Below are positions 22,518 to 30,118 of a stretch of 64,000 nucleotides of DNA, one piece after another. The notes under the pieces were generated by a model, which was given only the letters and a program-made list of their open reading frames with translations, made no database searches and was not told where the DNA came from. The DNA comes from Bacillota bacterium (GTDB taxonomy: Bacteria > Bacillota_E > JAJZYS01 > JAJYTV01), in assembly GCA_021845645.1 (NCBI GenBank), contig JAJZVM010000007.1:62001-126000 (forward strand), written 5' to 3'. Position 1 is the stretch's first letter, and each line of letters starts with the position of its first letter. The translations under genes and the position numbers were made by a program.

Positions 22518-23723
22518 TCAGTCCCGATCCTGGGCACGCCGTCCCCGCCTGCCAAAGCGACGGACGAACGCGGTGACGAAGGCCCGCGCCTTGGACTCCG
22601 GAAAGGGCTCGACGAAGCCGTAGCGGGCGTGCTCGTACGTCGCGAGCATCTCGTCCTCCCAGCCCTGGGTCCTTGCCCAGCCGCGGGCCGTGGTGCCGGG
22701 CGGCAGGGGCTTGCCGCGCAGGTGCAGCCCCACGGTGCGCCGGACCGCCCGCCGGGCGCCCTCGCCGTAATCCACCCCGCCGCGCCGTGCGCGGACCGCC
22801 GCCCGCGTCACATCATCCGCGGCGCCGGGGGCGTTCGGGTCTTGCGCCTCCCCGGCCTCTTCCACCTCTAGACGGCGGTAGAGCAGGTAGACGATCCCGG
22901 CGAGCACCAGCACGGCGGCGACCGCGAGGACGAGTTCGAGGTGATGCGTGAAGCTCGCCGTGTACGGGTGCTGCGCAAAGTGCGGGGACTGCGGCTTCGT
23001 GCGCTTCTCCTGCTGGGGCGGGATGTGCGGCCTGCGGCCCAGGAGGAGTCCGATGAAGAACTGCACCACGATGCCGAGCACGTAGGCGATCGGGCGGAAA
23101 ACGGCCGCGAAGAGCGGCTCGAGGAAGTCGAAGGCGTGGTGCGCGGCGGCCAGCCGGACGGCGCCGATGACGGCCGCCACTAAAGCGGCGCCGCCGCCGA
23201 TGACAAGGGACATCCTGAGCCCGTGGTTTGCGGTCGACGGCTGCGCGTCGCCGCTCTCGCGGCTGTGCGCGAGCGGCAACCCTCCGAGGGCCCCGATCAG
23301 GTAGAGGACGGCGCACAGGGCGATGAGCCACGCGCTCGGGCGGCCGACCACCGCGCGCCCGAGGACGACGAGCAGCAGCAGCGCCATGCCGCGCTTCTGC
23401 TCGATGCGCAGGAAGGTGACGCTCGGTTGGCGTGAGAGGGTCAGGGGCCTTGCGCTCTGCATGAGCAGGAGCAGGGCAGCGAAGAAGATGTCGGTCGCCG
23501 GCACCAGGAGAGCGGATGACGCCGCGACGAGCGCGGCCGCGAGGATGCTCAGGCGGGGCAGGCGCCCCCGCAGCAGGGCCGGCAGCAGATAGGCGAGCGC
23601 GAGGAGCCAGAAGGGGACGGGCAGGACGATCCAGCTCGCCAGGGTGGTGAGCAGTGCCGCGGACCAGCCGAAGGCCATCAGGTGCTGGCTCAGGCGCGGT
23701 GCCCAGTGCAGGTGGCGGCTCAT
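22518..23723 (-). CDS. Membrane protein with C-terminal DUF4129-like domain
   Basis: This 401-aa integral membrane protein has about seven hydrophobic segments, for example SAALLTTLASWIVLPVPFWL, LSILAAALVAASSALLVPAT and LVLAVAAVLVLAGIVYLLYR. The last ~100 residues are a cytoplasmic DUF4129-like region (GVDYGEGARRAVRRTV, PPGTTARGWARTQGW, YEHARYGFVEPFPESKARAF). Such a domain is usually the C-terminus of TgpA-type transglutaminases encoded with moxR and DUF58. Here the transglutaminase domain itself is missing. Its start overlaps the DUF58 stop (ATGA). Confidence 0.72.
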   Translation of the reverse strand: MSRHLHWAPRLSQHLMAFGWSAALLTTLASWIVLPVPFWLLALAYLLPALLRGRLPRLSILAAALVAASSALLVPATDIFFAALLLLMQSARPLTLSRQPSVTFLRIEQKRGMALLLLVVLGRAVVGRPSAWLIALCAVLYLIGALGGLPLAHSRESGDAQPSTANHGLRMSLVIGGGAALVAAVIGAVRLAAAHHAFDFLEPLFAAVFRPIAYVLGIVVQFFIGLLLGRRPHIPPQQEKRTKPQSPHFAQHPYTASFTHHLELVLAVAAVLVLAGIVYLLYRRLEVEEAGEAQDPNAPGAADDVTRAAVRARRGGVDYGEGARRAVRRTVGLHLRGKPLPPGTTARGWARTQGWEDEMLATYEHARYGFVEPFPESKARAFVTAFVRRFGRRGRRAQDRD

Positions 23724-24973
23724 AGGACGACGGGCAGCGGCCGCACGCGCGGCGGCACGGCCGGGTCTCCCTCCGCCCCGGGCCCCGTCTGCAGGTAGAA
23801 CGTGCGATGATCCCGTGCGGCGCGCATCAGGGCGAACTGCATGTCCTGCGTGAGATACGGCGCAATCGCGATGATCTGCACCTGGTAGTCGAGCGTCGGC
23901 AGCTCTTCGAGAAGGATGCGCGGCAGGTTGCGGAAGAGGCCCGGCGGCCTCAACTGCGCGAGTGCCGCGAGGATGCGCCCGAGCTGCTGCGGGCCGCCGC
24001 GGGGACGCTCGCGCACCGAGAAGGGGCGCTTGCCGGCCGCCTCGCTGAAGACGCCGGTGACGTAGAGCCCTACGGCCTGCCCGCGGTCGATCAGATGGTT
24101 CGCGAGGCTCGCGGTGATCTCGACCGTGCGCTCCAGCACCTCCGTGTCGATGCCGTCCCAGGCGTTGCGTGAGGTGGTCGGGTCGAGAAAGATGGCGGTC
24201 TGCGCCGTCGCCACCGTCTCGTAGGTCCGCACATAGAGATCGCCCCGCCTTGCGCTCTGCCGCCAGTCGATGCGGCGCAGGGGGTCCGTGGGCTGGTAGG
24301 GGCGCGGGCCGACGTAGCGGCTCTGCTCGTCGAGGAACGAGCGGCCGCGCCGCTCGCCGAGCGGCATCGCCTCGCGGATCTGGGCGCGGATGTCGTGCAC
24401 CTTTGGGTAGCAGAGGAAGTCGGCCTCGCCCCCGAGCTCGCCCCGGGCGTCCTCGAGTCCGAGGGGATCTGTCAGGTGTACCGCGGCGGGCCCGATGCGC
24501 TGCAGGCCGCGCTGCGGCACCTGCAGGCTCAGGCGGCGCTCCACCTGCTCCCGGGGTGAGAGCGAGAAGGGCAGCAGCAGCACCGCGTCGAGCGGCGAGC
24601 GCTGCAGCTTGAGGCCCTGCACGTCGATCCTGCGCGGCAGGTGCAGCTCGAGCCGCAGCCAGGGCAAGGGCAGGCGGCTGCGGTTCGCGATGCGCACCCT
24701 GAGGTCCACAGGCCTATCGGGGAAGACACGGCGCGGCTGCGCGCGCAGCGAGAGCTGGAGGCGTCGCCAGACCCTTGTGCGGTAGTACCACGCGACGCGC
24801 GACGTCGCGAACCAGACGCCGAGCAGAGCGACCAGGAGCCAGTCGCCGCGCCAGAGCGCGTAGACGAGCGCCGCGGCCCCGAGGACGTCGAGCCCGGGAC
24901 GCTCCCAGGAACGCGGCGAGCTGGAAACCCGCTGCGCCTCTCGCCGCCATGCGCCCTGCAGCCGGCTGATCAC
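23720..24973 (-). CDS. DUF58-domain protein (MoxR-associated)
   Basis: This 417-aa protein has two N-terminal membrane segments (DVLGAAALVYALWRG, LLVALLGVWFATS), a beta-sandwich region (VDLRVRIANRSRLPLPWLRL) and the DUF58 signature RPYQPTDPLRRIDWRQSARR. A von Willebrand factor A-like fold follows (TAQTAIFLDPT). It is predicted to act with the MoxR ATPase in assembly or quality control of envelope proteins. GTG 24973 overlaps the moxR stop (GTGA). Confidence 0.85.
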   Translation of the reverse strand: MISRLQGAWRREAQRVSSSPRSWERPGLDVLGAAALVYALWRGDWLLVALLGVWFATSRVAWYYRTRVWRRLQLSLRAQPRRVFPDRPVDLRVRIANRSRLPLPWLRLELHLPRRIDVQGLKLQRSPLDAVLLLPFSLSPREQVERRLSLQVPQRGLQRIGPAAVHLTDPLGLEDARGELGGEADFLCYPKVHDIRAQIREAMPLGERRGRSFLDEQSRYVGPRPYQPTDPLRRIDWRQSARRGDLYVRTYETVATAQTAIFLDPTTSRNAWDGIDTEVLERTVEITASLANHLIDRGQAVGLYVTGVFSEAAGKRPFSVRERPRGGPQQLGRILAALAQLRPPGLFRNLPRILLEELPTLDYQVQIIAIAPYLTQDMQFALMRAARDHRTFYLQTGPGAEGDPAVPPRVRPLPVVL

Positions 24974-25923
24974 CGCCGGCCCTGGCCTTCGAACGGCACA
25001 GGCAGCTCCTCGAGGGTCTGGGCGAGCACTTCGCTCCGTGTCGTGCCGCCCAGCTCCGCGCTCGCGTCGAGCATGATGCGGTGGGCGAGCACCGGTTCCG
25101 CCAGACTCTGCACGTCGTCCGGGACGACAAAGTCGCGACCCTCGAGCAGGGCCTGCGCGCGGCAGGCCGACGTGAGGGCCAGGGTGGCGCGGGGGCTCGG
25201 GCCGAGCGCGATGCCGGGCCTCGCGCGCAGGGCGCGGCTGACGGAGACGATGTAGTCGAGCACCGGCGGCGAGACCTCGATGCCCTGCACGGCTTTCTGC
25301 AGCGCGAGAATGCCTGCCGCGTCCGTCACGGGCTGCACCTGCGGCAGGAGTTCCTGTCCTGCGCCGCGGCGCACCAGTTCCCGCTCGGACTCCTCGTCGG
25401 GGTAGCCGATCGCGATGCGCAAGAGGAAGCGGTCGAGTTCGGCCTCGGGCAACGGGAACGTGCCCTCCTGCTCGATCGGGTTCTCGGTGGCGAGCACGAA
25501 GAACGGCTTCGGCAGGGCCATGGTGTCGCCGTCGACGGTCGCCTGGCCTTCCTGCATGGCCTCGAGAAGTGCCGACTGGGTGCGCGGCGTCGCACGGTTG
25601 AGCTCGTCTGCCAGCAGGATGTTCGTGAAGACGGGGCCGGGGCGGAAGTCGAAGCGCTCGTCGCGCCGGTTGTAGACGCTCAGTCCCGTGACGTCCTGCG
25701 GCATGAGGTCGGGGGTGCACTGCAGGCGCTGGCTCTCGAGCGAGAGCGCGCGCGAGAGGGCGCGCACGAGCATGGTCTTGCCGACGCCCGGCACATCCTC
25801 GAGGAGCACGTGTCCGCCGGCGATGAGCCCTGTGAGCACCTGCTCGATCACCGGACGCTTGCCTACGATGACTTTCTCGACCTCGTCGACGATGCGGTGG
25901 CCGAGGTCCTTCATGTCCGACAT
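24970..25923 (-). CDS. MoxR-family AAA+ ATPase
   Basis: This 317-aa chaperone-like ATPase has Walker A (LLEDVPGVGKTMLVRALS), Walker B (ILLADELNRATPRTQSALLE), sensor 1 (FFVLATENPIEQEGTFPLPE), the arginine-finger region (AELDRFLLRIAIGYP) and the C-terminal lid. ATG 25923 is preferred over ATG 25944 because AGGAGG lies 7-12 bases upstream. It is the first gene of a three-gene, fully overlapping operon with the DUF58 and DUF4129 proteins. Confidence 0.93.
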   Translation of the reverse strand: MSDMKDLGHRIVDEVEKVIVGKRPVIEQVLTGLIAGGHVLLEDVPGVGKTMLVRALSRALSLESQRLQCTPDLMPQDVTGLSVYNRRDERFDFRPGPVFTNILLADELNRATPRTQSALLEAMQEGQATVDGDTMALPKPFFVLATENPIEQEGTFPLPEAELDRFLLRIAIGYPDEESERELVRRGAGQELLPQVQPVTDAAGILALQKAVQGIEVSPPVLDYIVSVSRALRARPGIALGPSPRATLALTSACRAQALLEGRDFVVPDDVQSLAEPVLAHRIMLDASAELGGTTRSEVLAQTLEELPVPFEGQGRR

Positions 25924-25990
25924 GGAGCGCCTCCTGACTGGCAAAGGGCTGCCATGAACTTGAAGTACGCTGCCTCGTGCCCGGAACCTG

Positions 25991-26414
25991 CTAGCCGAAG
26001 CGGATCCGGGGATCCGAGGCCGAGGCGAGGAGGTCCGCTAGGAGGTTCAGGCACGGCGATGCCGATCACCGTCACGAGATTCAGCACCTGACCGAGCCGA
26101 CCTCCCAGCATCAGTTCCCAGAGGTTGTCCCGCCCGAGCGCGTCGGCGCCCAGGGGATAGCCTGCGCCCGGTGGCGCCAGCATCTCGGCGACGGTGTACG
26201 CCGCCGTGCGGCGCCAGACATCGGGTCCGAGGAACGAGAAGAGGATCAAGAAGACGAGCACCGCCGAGCCCAGCCAGAAGAGGTGGTGGCGCAGAAGCCG
26301 CCGCCAAGGCCTGCTGGCGACCCCTGCACCTGCCGCCCTGGCAGGCGAAGCGCGCGGAGCGCCAATCCTTGCGAGCACCGCCGTCCCTCCGCAGCTTCCG
26401 GACATGCACCACAA
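25991..26414 (-). pseudogene. Deleted OppC/DppC-type permease
   Basis: The 5' part encodes a permease N-terminus: a basic lead and first membrane span (RRLLRHHLFWLGSAVLVFLI), then YPLGADALGRDNLWELMLGG, the DppC-type PLGTDxLGRDxxSRxxxGxR motif. It then jumps, in another frame, to LNLLADLLASASDPRIRFG and a TAG at 25991-25993, the typical permease C-terminus. About 150-200 internal residues, including the EAA loop, are missing. It is a relic of a third peptide transporter near two intact ones. Confidence 0.75.
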
Positions 26415-26433
26415 GAGCTAGCTTCTGCATGTC
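26401..26433. repeat. Nested palindrome near the permease relic
   Basis: GACATGCA (26401-26408) and TGCATGTC (26426-26433) are a perfect inverted repeat whose interior includes the self-complementary AGCTAGCT. It lies at the upstream edge of the broken permease. It could be a structured remnant or a regulator site. Confidence 0.4.
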
Positions 26434-26893
26434 CCGCGGCAAATCCTGTTACCTCAGGCTCCCTTGGTTGCCCAAGGACTGCGTGGCGTCGGCCGGCGGG
26501 CCCATCGGGACCTTGCGGGCAGAGCGATCGGACCGCGCCGCACACCTCGTGCTCAGCGAGGGGGACCTGTCGGACGCCGACGTAGGGCCGCACGGAAGCC
26601 GGCGATTGGCCGGCACCCGAGGATGAGCGTCCAAAGGCACTTCAAATATCAGACCAATCAGCCGAGTGTAGGGGCAGGCGCGCACCTCCGACAGGGCCGG
26701 TCCGTCCATGGCAATCCGCGGGTGGAGTGCGGAAGTAGTCGGATCTGGCCGAGCGGCCACGGCCGTGCGGCCATTGACCTGCCACATGGCGCCAATCTAG
26801 TCTCACCTCAGGAAGGTATGACCTAAAGGCTGTGCGTGCGGCTCGCTCGGATGCGAGTGCCGTCGGCGCCCCCGCAAGGCCCTGGAGGTGCAC
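26434..26893. other. Non-coding stretch between the permease relic and the HypD activase
   Basis: About 460 bp with no frame showing convincing protein character on either strand. No terminator with a T-run and no clear promoter could be picked out. It presumably contains the promoter of the activase-hypD operon and debris from the deleted transporter locus. Confidence 0.5.
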
Positions 26894-27676
26894 ATGCCGA
26901 GCACCGAGGGAATGGTCTTCGACATCCAGCGGTACGCGCTGCACGACGGCGCGGGGATCCGCACGCTCGTGTTCCTCAAGGGCTGCCCCTTGCGCTGCCC
27001 CTGGTGCCACAACCCCGAAGGGCAGCAGAAGAGGCAGCAGGTGATGCGCTACCAGGACGGCTCACAGAAGCTTGCGGGACGCAGGGTGTCTGTGCGGGAC
27101 CTGGTGCGGGAGATCGAGAAGGACACCATCTTCTTCGACCAGTCCGGTGGCGGCGTCACGATCTCGGGCGGGGATCCCCTGCTGCAGCCCCAGTTCCTCA
27201 TGGAGCTCCTGCAGGCGTGCAAGGGGCATGACCTGCGCACGGCCGTCGAGACGTCCGGCTACGCACGCTGGGAGGATGTCGAGCGGATCGCACCCTTCGT
27301 CGACCTCTGGCTCTTCGACGTGAAGCTGATGGACCCCGAGCGGCACCGGCGCTGGACCGGGGTTTCGAACAGGCGCATTCTCGCGAACCTGCGCAGCCTT
27401 GCCCTGCGGGGCGCGTCCGTGATCGTGCGCATCCCTGTCGTGCCGGGTGTCAACGACGACCGGGAGAACCTCGAAGCCACCGGGCGCTTCGTCCAGTCCC
27501 TCGGCACGGTCGGCGAGGTGCATCTCCTGCCGTACCACCGCGCGGGCCTCAGCAAGTACGAGCGGCTCGGCGTGGCCTACAGCCTCGAGGCCACCCCGGA
27601 ACCCACCGCCGAGGAGATGGCAGGGCTCGCGGCGATCGTCGAGGCGTGCGGCCTGAGAACGAAAATCGGCGGCTGA
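26894..27676 (+). CDS. Radical-SAM glycyl-radical enzyme activase (HypD activating enzyme)
   Basis: This 260-aa activase installs the glycyl radical on the adjacent HypD enzyme using SAM and a [4Fe-4S] cluster. The cluster motif CxxxCxxC is C31-PLR-C35-PW-C38 within FLKGCPLRCPWCHNPEG, followed by FDQSGGGVTISGGDPLLQPQ. Many activases of non-PFL glycyl radical enzymes carry a cysteine-rich ferredoxin insert after the cluster; here the next ~30 residues have no cysteine, so the protein is PflA-like and compact. ATG 26894 has GGAGG five bases upstream. The hypD start is 28 bp downstream. Confidence 0.9.
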   Translation: MPSTEGMVFDIQRYALHDGAGIRTLVFLKGCPLRCPWCHNPEGQQKRQQVMRYQDGSQKLAGRRVSVRDLVREIEKDTIFFDQSGGGVTISGGDPLLQPQFLMELLQACKGHDLRTAVETSGYARWEDVERIAPFVDLWLFDVKLMDPERHRRWTGVSNRRILANLRSLALRGASVIVRIPVVPGVNDDRENLEATGRFVQSLGTVGEVHLLPYHRAGLSKYERLGVAYSLEATPEPTAEEMAGLAAIVEACGLRTKIGG

Positions 27677-27703
27677 GCCGCGAGTTCAGAGGGGGATGTG
27701 GAC

Positions 27704-30061
27704 ATGAACCAGCGCGTGGAGGACCTGAGGCGCCGGAGCGTCGAGGCGCAGACGACCGTCTCGCCGGAGCGGGCCAGGCTGATGACGGAGTTCTACCGGG
27801 AGAGTCGCGGGCTCTCCGCACCGATGCTGCGTGCGAAGGCCTTTCAGTACCTCCTGGAGCACAAGACGATCGTGATCGGACCGGGCGAGCTGATCGTCGG
27901 CGAGCGGGGCCCGGAGCCCAAGGCGACGCCCACCTACCCCGAGCTCTGCTGCCACAGCATCGAGGACCTCGAGGTGCTCGATGGCCGCGAGAAGATCCCG
28001 TACGCCGTCGACGAGGCGACGAAGAGCTATTACCTGCAGGAAGCCATCCCGTTCTGGCGCGGGCGCTCGCTCCGGGACCGGATCTTCGGGAGCATGACGC
28101 CGGAATGGATCGCGGCCTACGATGCCGGGATCTTCACCGAGTTCATGGAGCAGCGGGCGCCGGGGCACACCGCGGGCGGCGGCCAGATCTTCCGCAAGGG
28201 CTTCCTCGAGCTCAGGCGCGAGGCCGAGGCCGAGATGGCGGCCCTCGACTACTTCCGGGATCCCGAGGCCCACCCAAAGCACGAGGAGCTCATGGCCATG
28301 ACCGTGGCGTGCGATGCGATCATCCGCTTCGCGGAGCGGCATGCAAAGCTCGCGCGGCAGCTGGCGGCGCAGGAGCCGGAGCCGGGGCGCAGGCAGGAGC
28401 TCGCCCAGATCGCGGAGATCTGCACGAGGGTGCCCGCCCACGCGCCGCAGACGTTCTGGGAGGCCCTTCAGGCCTACTGGTTCGTGCACCTCGGCGTCAT
28501 CACGGAGCTCAACACCTGGGACGCCTTCAATCCTGGCCGCCTGGACCAGCACCTCTACCCCTTCTACCGGCAGGACCTCGCGGCAGGGCGCCTGACGGAG
28601 GAGTCGGCCAAGGAGCTTCTGCAGTGCTTCTGGGTCAAGTTCAACAACCAGCCGGCCCCGCCCAAGGTGGGCGTGACGAATGCCGAGTCCGGCACCTATA
28701 CGGACTTCGCCAACATCAACAGCGGCGGGCTCCAGGCGGACGGGTCGGACGGCGTCAACGACGTGAGCTACCTCGTGCTGGACGTGATCGACGAGATGCG
28801 CCTGCTGCAGCCGAGCTCCAACGTGCAGATCAGCAAGAAGACGCCGGACCGCTTCCTCCGGCACGCCCTGAAGGTGGTGCGCAAGGGCTGGGGACAGCCT
28901 TCGATCTTCAACGCCGACGCCGTGGTGCAGGAACTCCTGCGCCAGGGGAAGTCGCCGCAGGACGCGCGCGAAGGCGGCACCAGCGGCTGCGTCGAGGCGG
29001 GGGCGTTCGGCAGGGAGGCCTACATCCTCACCGGCTACTTCAACCTCGTCAAGATCCTGGAGCTGACGCTGCACGACGGGATGGACCCGCGCACCGGCAG
29101 GCAGCTGGGCCCGCACACGGGCGACCCGTCGCAGATGCGGGACTTCGACGCGCTCGTCGGGGCATACGAGCGGCAGATGCGGTACTTCATCGACGTCAAG
29201 ATCCATGGCAACAACGTGATCGAGCGCCTCTACGCTGAGGAGATGCCCGCGCCGTTCCTCTCCGTGATCACCGACGACTGCATCAAGAAGGGCAAGGACT
29301 ACAACGACGGCGGCCCGCGCTACAACACGAGCTATATCCAGGGCGTCGGCATCGGCACCCTGACCGACAGTCTCGCGGCGATCAAACGCCACGTCTACGA
29401 CGAAGGCGCCTTGGCCATGCGGGATCTCCTCGACGCACTCGATCGGGACTTCGATCGCGCCGGGGACCTGCGAGAGCGCCTGATGAACGAGACGCCGCGC
29501 TACGGCAACGACGACGACTACGCCGACGACATCATGCGGCGCATGTTCGACATCTTCCATGGAGCGGTGGACGGGCGGCCGAACACCAAGGGGGGCAGCT
29601 ACCGCATCGACATGCTGCCGACCACCTGCCACGTCTACTTCGGCTCGGTCACCGGGGCGACACCGGAGGGGCGTCACGCCTGGCAGCCCGTCTCCGAGGG
29701 CATATCGCCCGTGCAGGGCGCAGACCGCCAGGGACCCACCGCGGTCGTCAAGTCTATGGCGAAGATGGATCACATCCGGACGGGCGGCACCTTGCTCAAC
29801 ATGAAGTTCATCCCGCAGGTCCTGGAGGGGGAGGAGAACCTCGAGAAGCTCCTGCACCTCGTCAGGTCCTACTTCCGCATGGACGGCCACCACATCCAGT
29901 TCAACGTGGTGAGCGCCGAGACGCTGCGCGACGCGCAGCGCCATCCGGAGGAGTACCGCGACCTGATCGTGCGCGTGGCAGGGTACAGCGACTACTTCTG
30001 CGACCTCAGCCGGGCCCTGCAGGACGAGATCATCGCGCGCACCGAGCACGCGGCGTTCTAG
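27704..30061 (+). CDS. hypD: Glycyl radical enzyme, trans-4-hydroxy-L-proline dehydratase
   Basis: This 785-aa glycyl radical enzyme dehydrates trans-4-hydroxy-L-proline to pyrroline-5-carboxylate in the cytoplasm without oxygen. The thiyl site is GGTSGCVEAGAFGREAY (C429, E431) and the radical site RVAGYSDYFCDLS (G760). Comparing with C. difficile HypD residues I remember (F152, H160, D278, S334, F340, C434, E436, Y450, T645, G765), every one is matched here at a constant offset of 5: F147, H155, D273, S329, F335, C429, E431, Y445, T640, G760. That argues for HypD over PFL, CutC or glycerol dehydratase. ATG 27704 is better spaced from AGAGGGGGA than GTG 27698. Confidence 0.92.
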   Translation: MNQRVEDLRRRSVEAQTTVSPERARLMTEFYRESRGLSAPMLRAKAFQYLLEHKTIVIGPGELIVGERGPEPKATPTYPELCCHSIEDLEVLDGREKIPYAVDEATKSYYLQEAIPFWRGRSLRDRIFGSMTPEWIAAYDAGIFTEFMEQRAPGHTAGGGQIFRKGFLELRREAEAEMAALDYFRDPEAHPKHEELMAMTVACDAIIRFAERHAKLARQLAAQEPEPGRRQELAQIAEICTRVPAHAPQTFWEALQAYWFVHLGVITELNTWDAFNPGRLDQHLYPFYRQDLAAGRLTEESAKELLQCFWVKFNNQPAPPKVGVTNAESGTYTDFANINSGGLQADGSDGVNDVSYLVLDVIDEMRLLQPSSNVQISKKTPDRFLRHALKVVRKGWGQPSIFNADAVVQELLRQGKSPQDAREGGTSGCVEAGAFGREAYILTGYFNLVKILELTLHDGMDPRTGRQLGPHTGDPSQMRDFDALVGAYERQMRYFIDVKIHGNNVIERLYAEEMPAPFLSVITDDCIKKGKDYNDGGPRYNTSYIQGVGIGTLTDSLAAIKRHVYDEGALAMRDLLDALDRDFDRAGDLRERLMNETPRYGNDDDYADDIMRRMFDIFHGAVDGRPNTKGGSYRIDMLPTTCHVYFGSVTGATPEGRHAWQPVSEGISPVQGADRQGPTAVVKSMAKMDHIRTGGTLLNMKFIPQVLEGEENLEKLLHLVRSYFRMDGHHIQFNVVSAETLRDAQRHPEEYRDLIVRVAGYSDYFCDLSRALQDEIIARTEHAAF

Positions 30062-30118
30062 GGACCGGCGGCTTCGAGGCTCCGACGCCGCAATCGATCT
30101 GCGAATGGTGGAGAGAAC

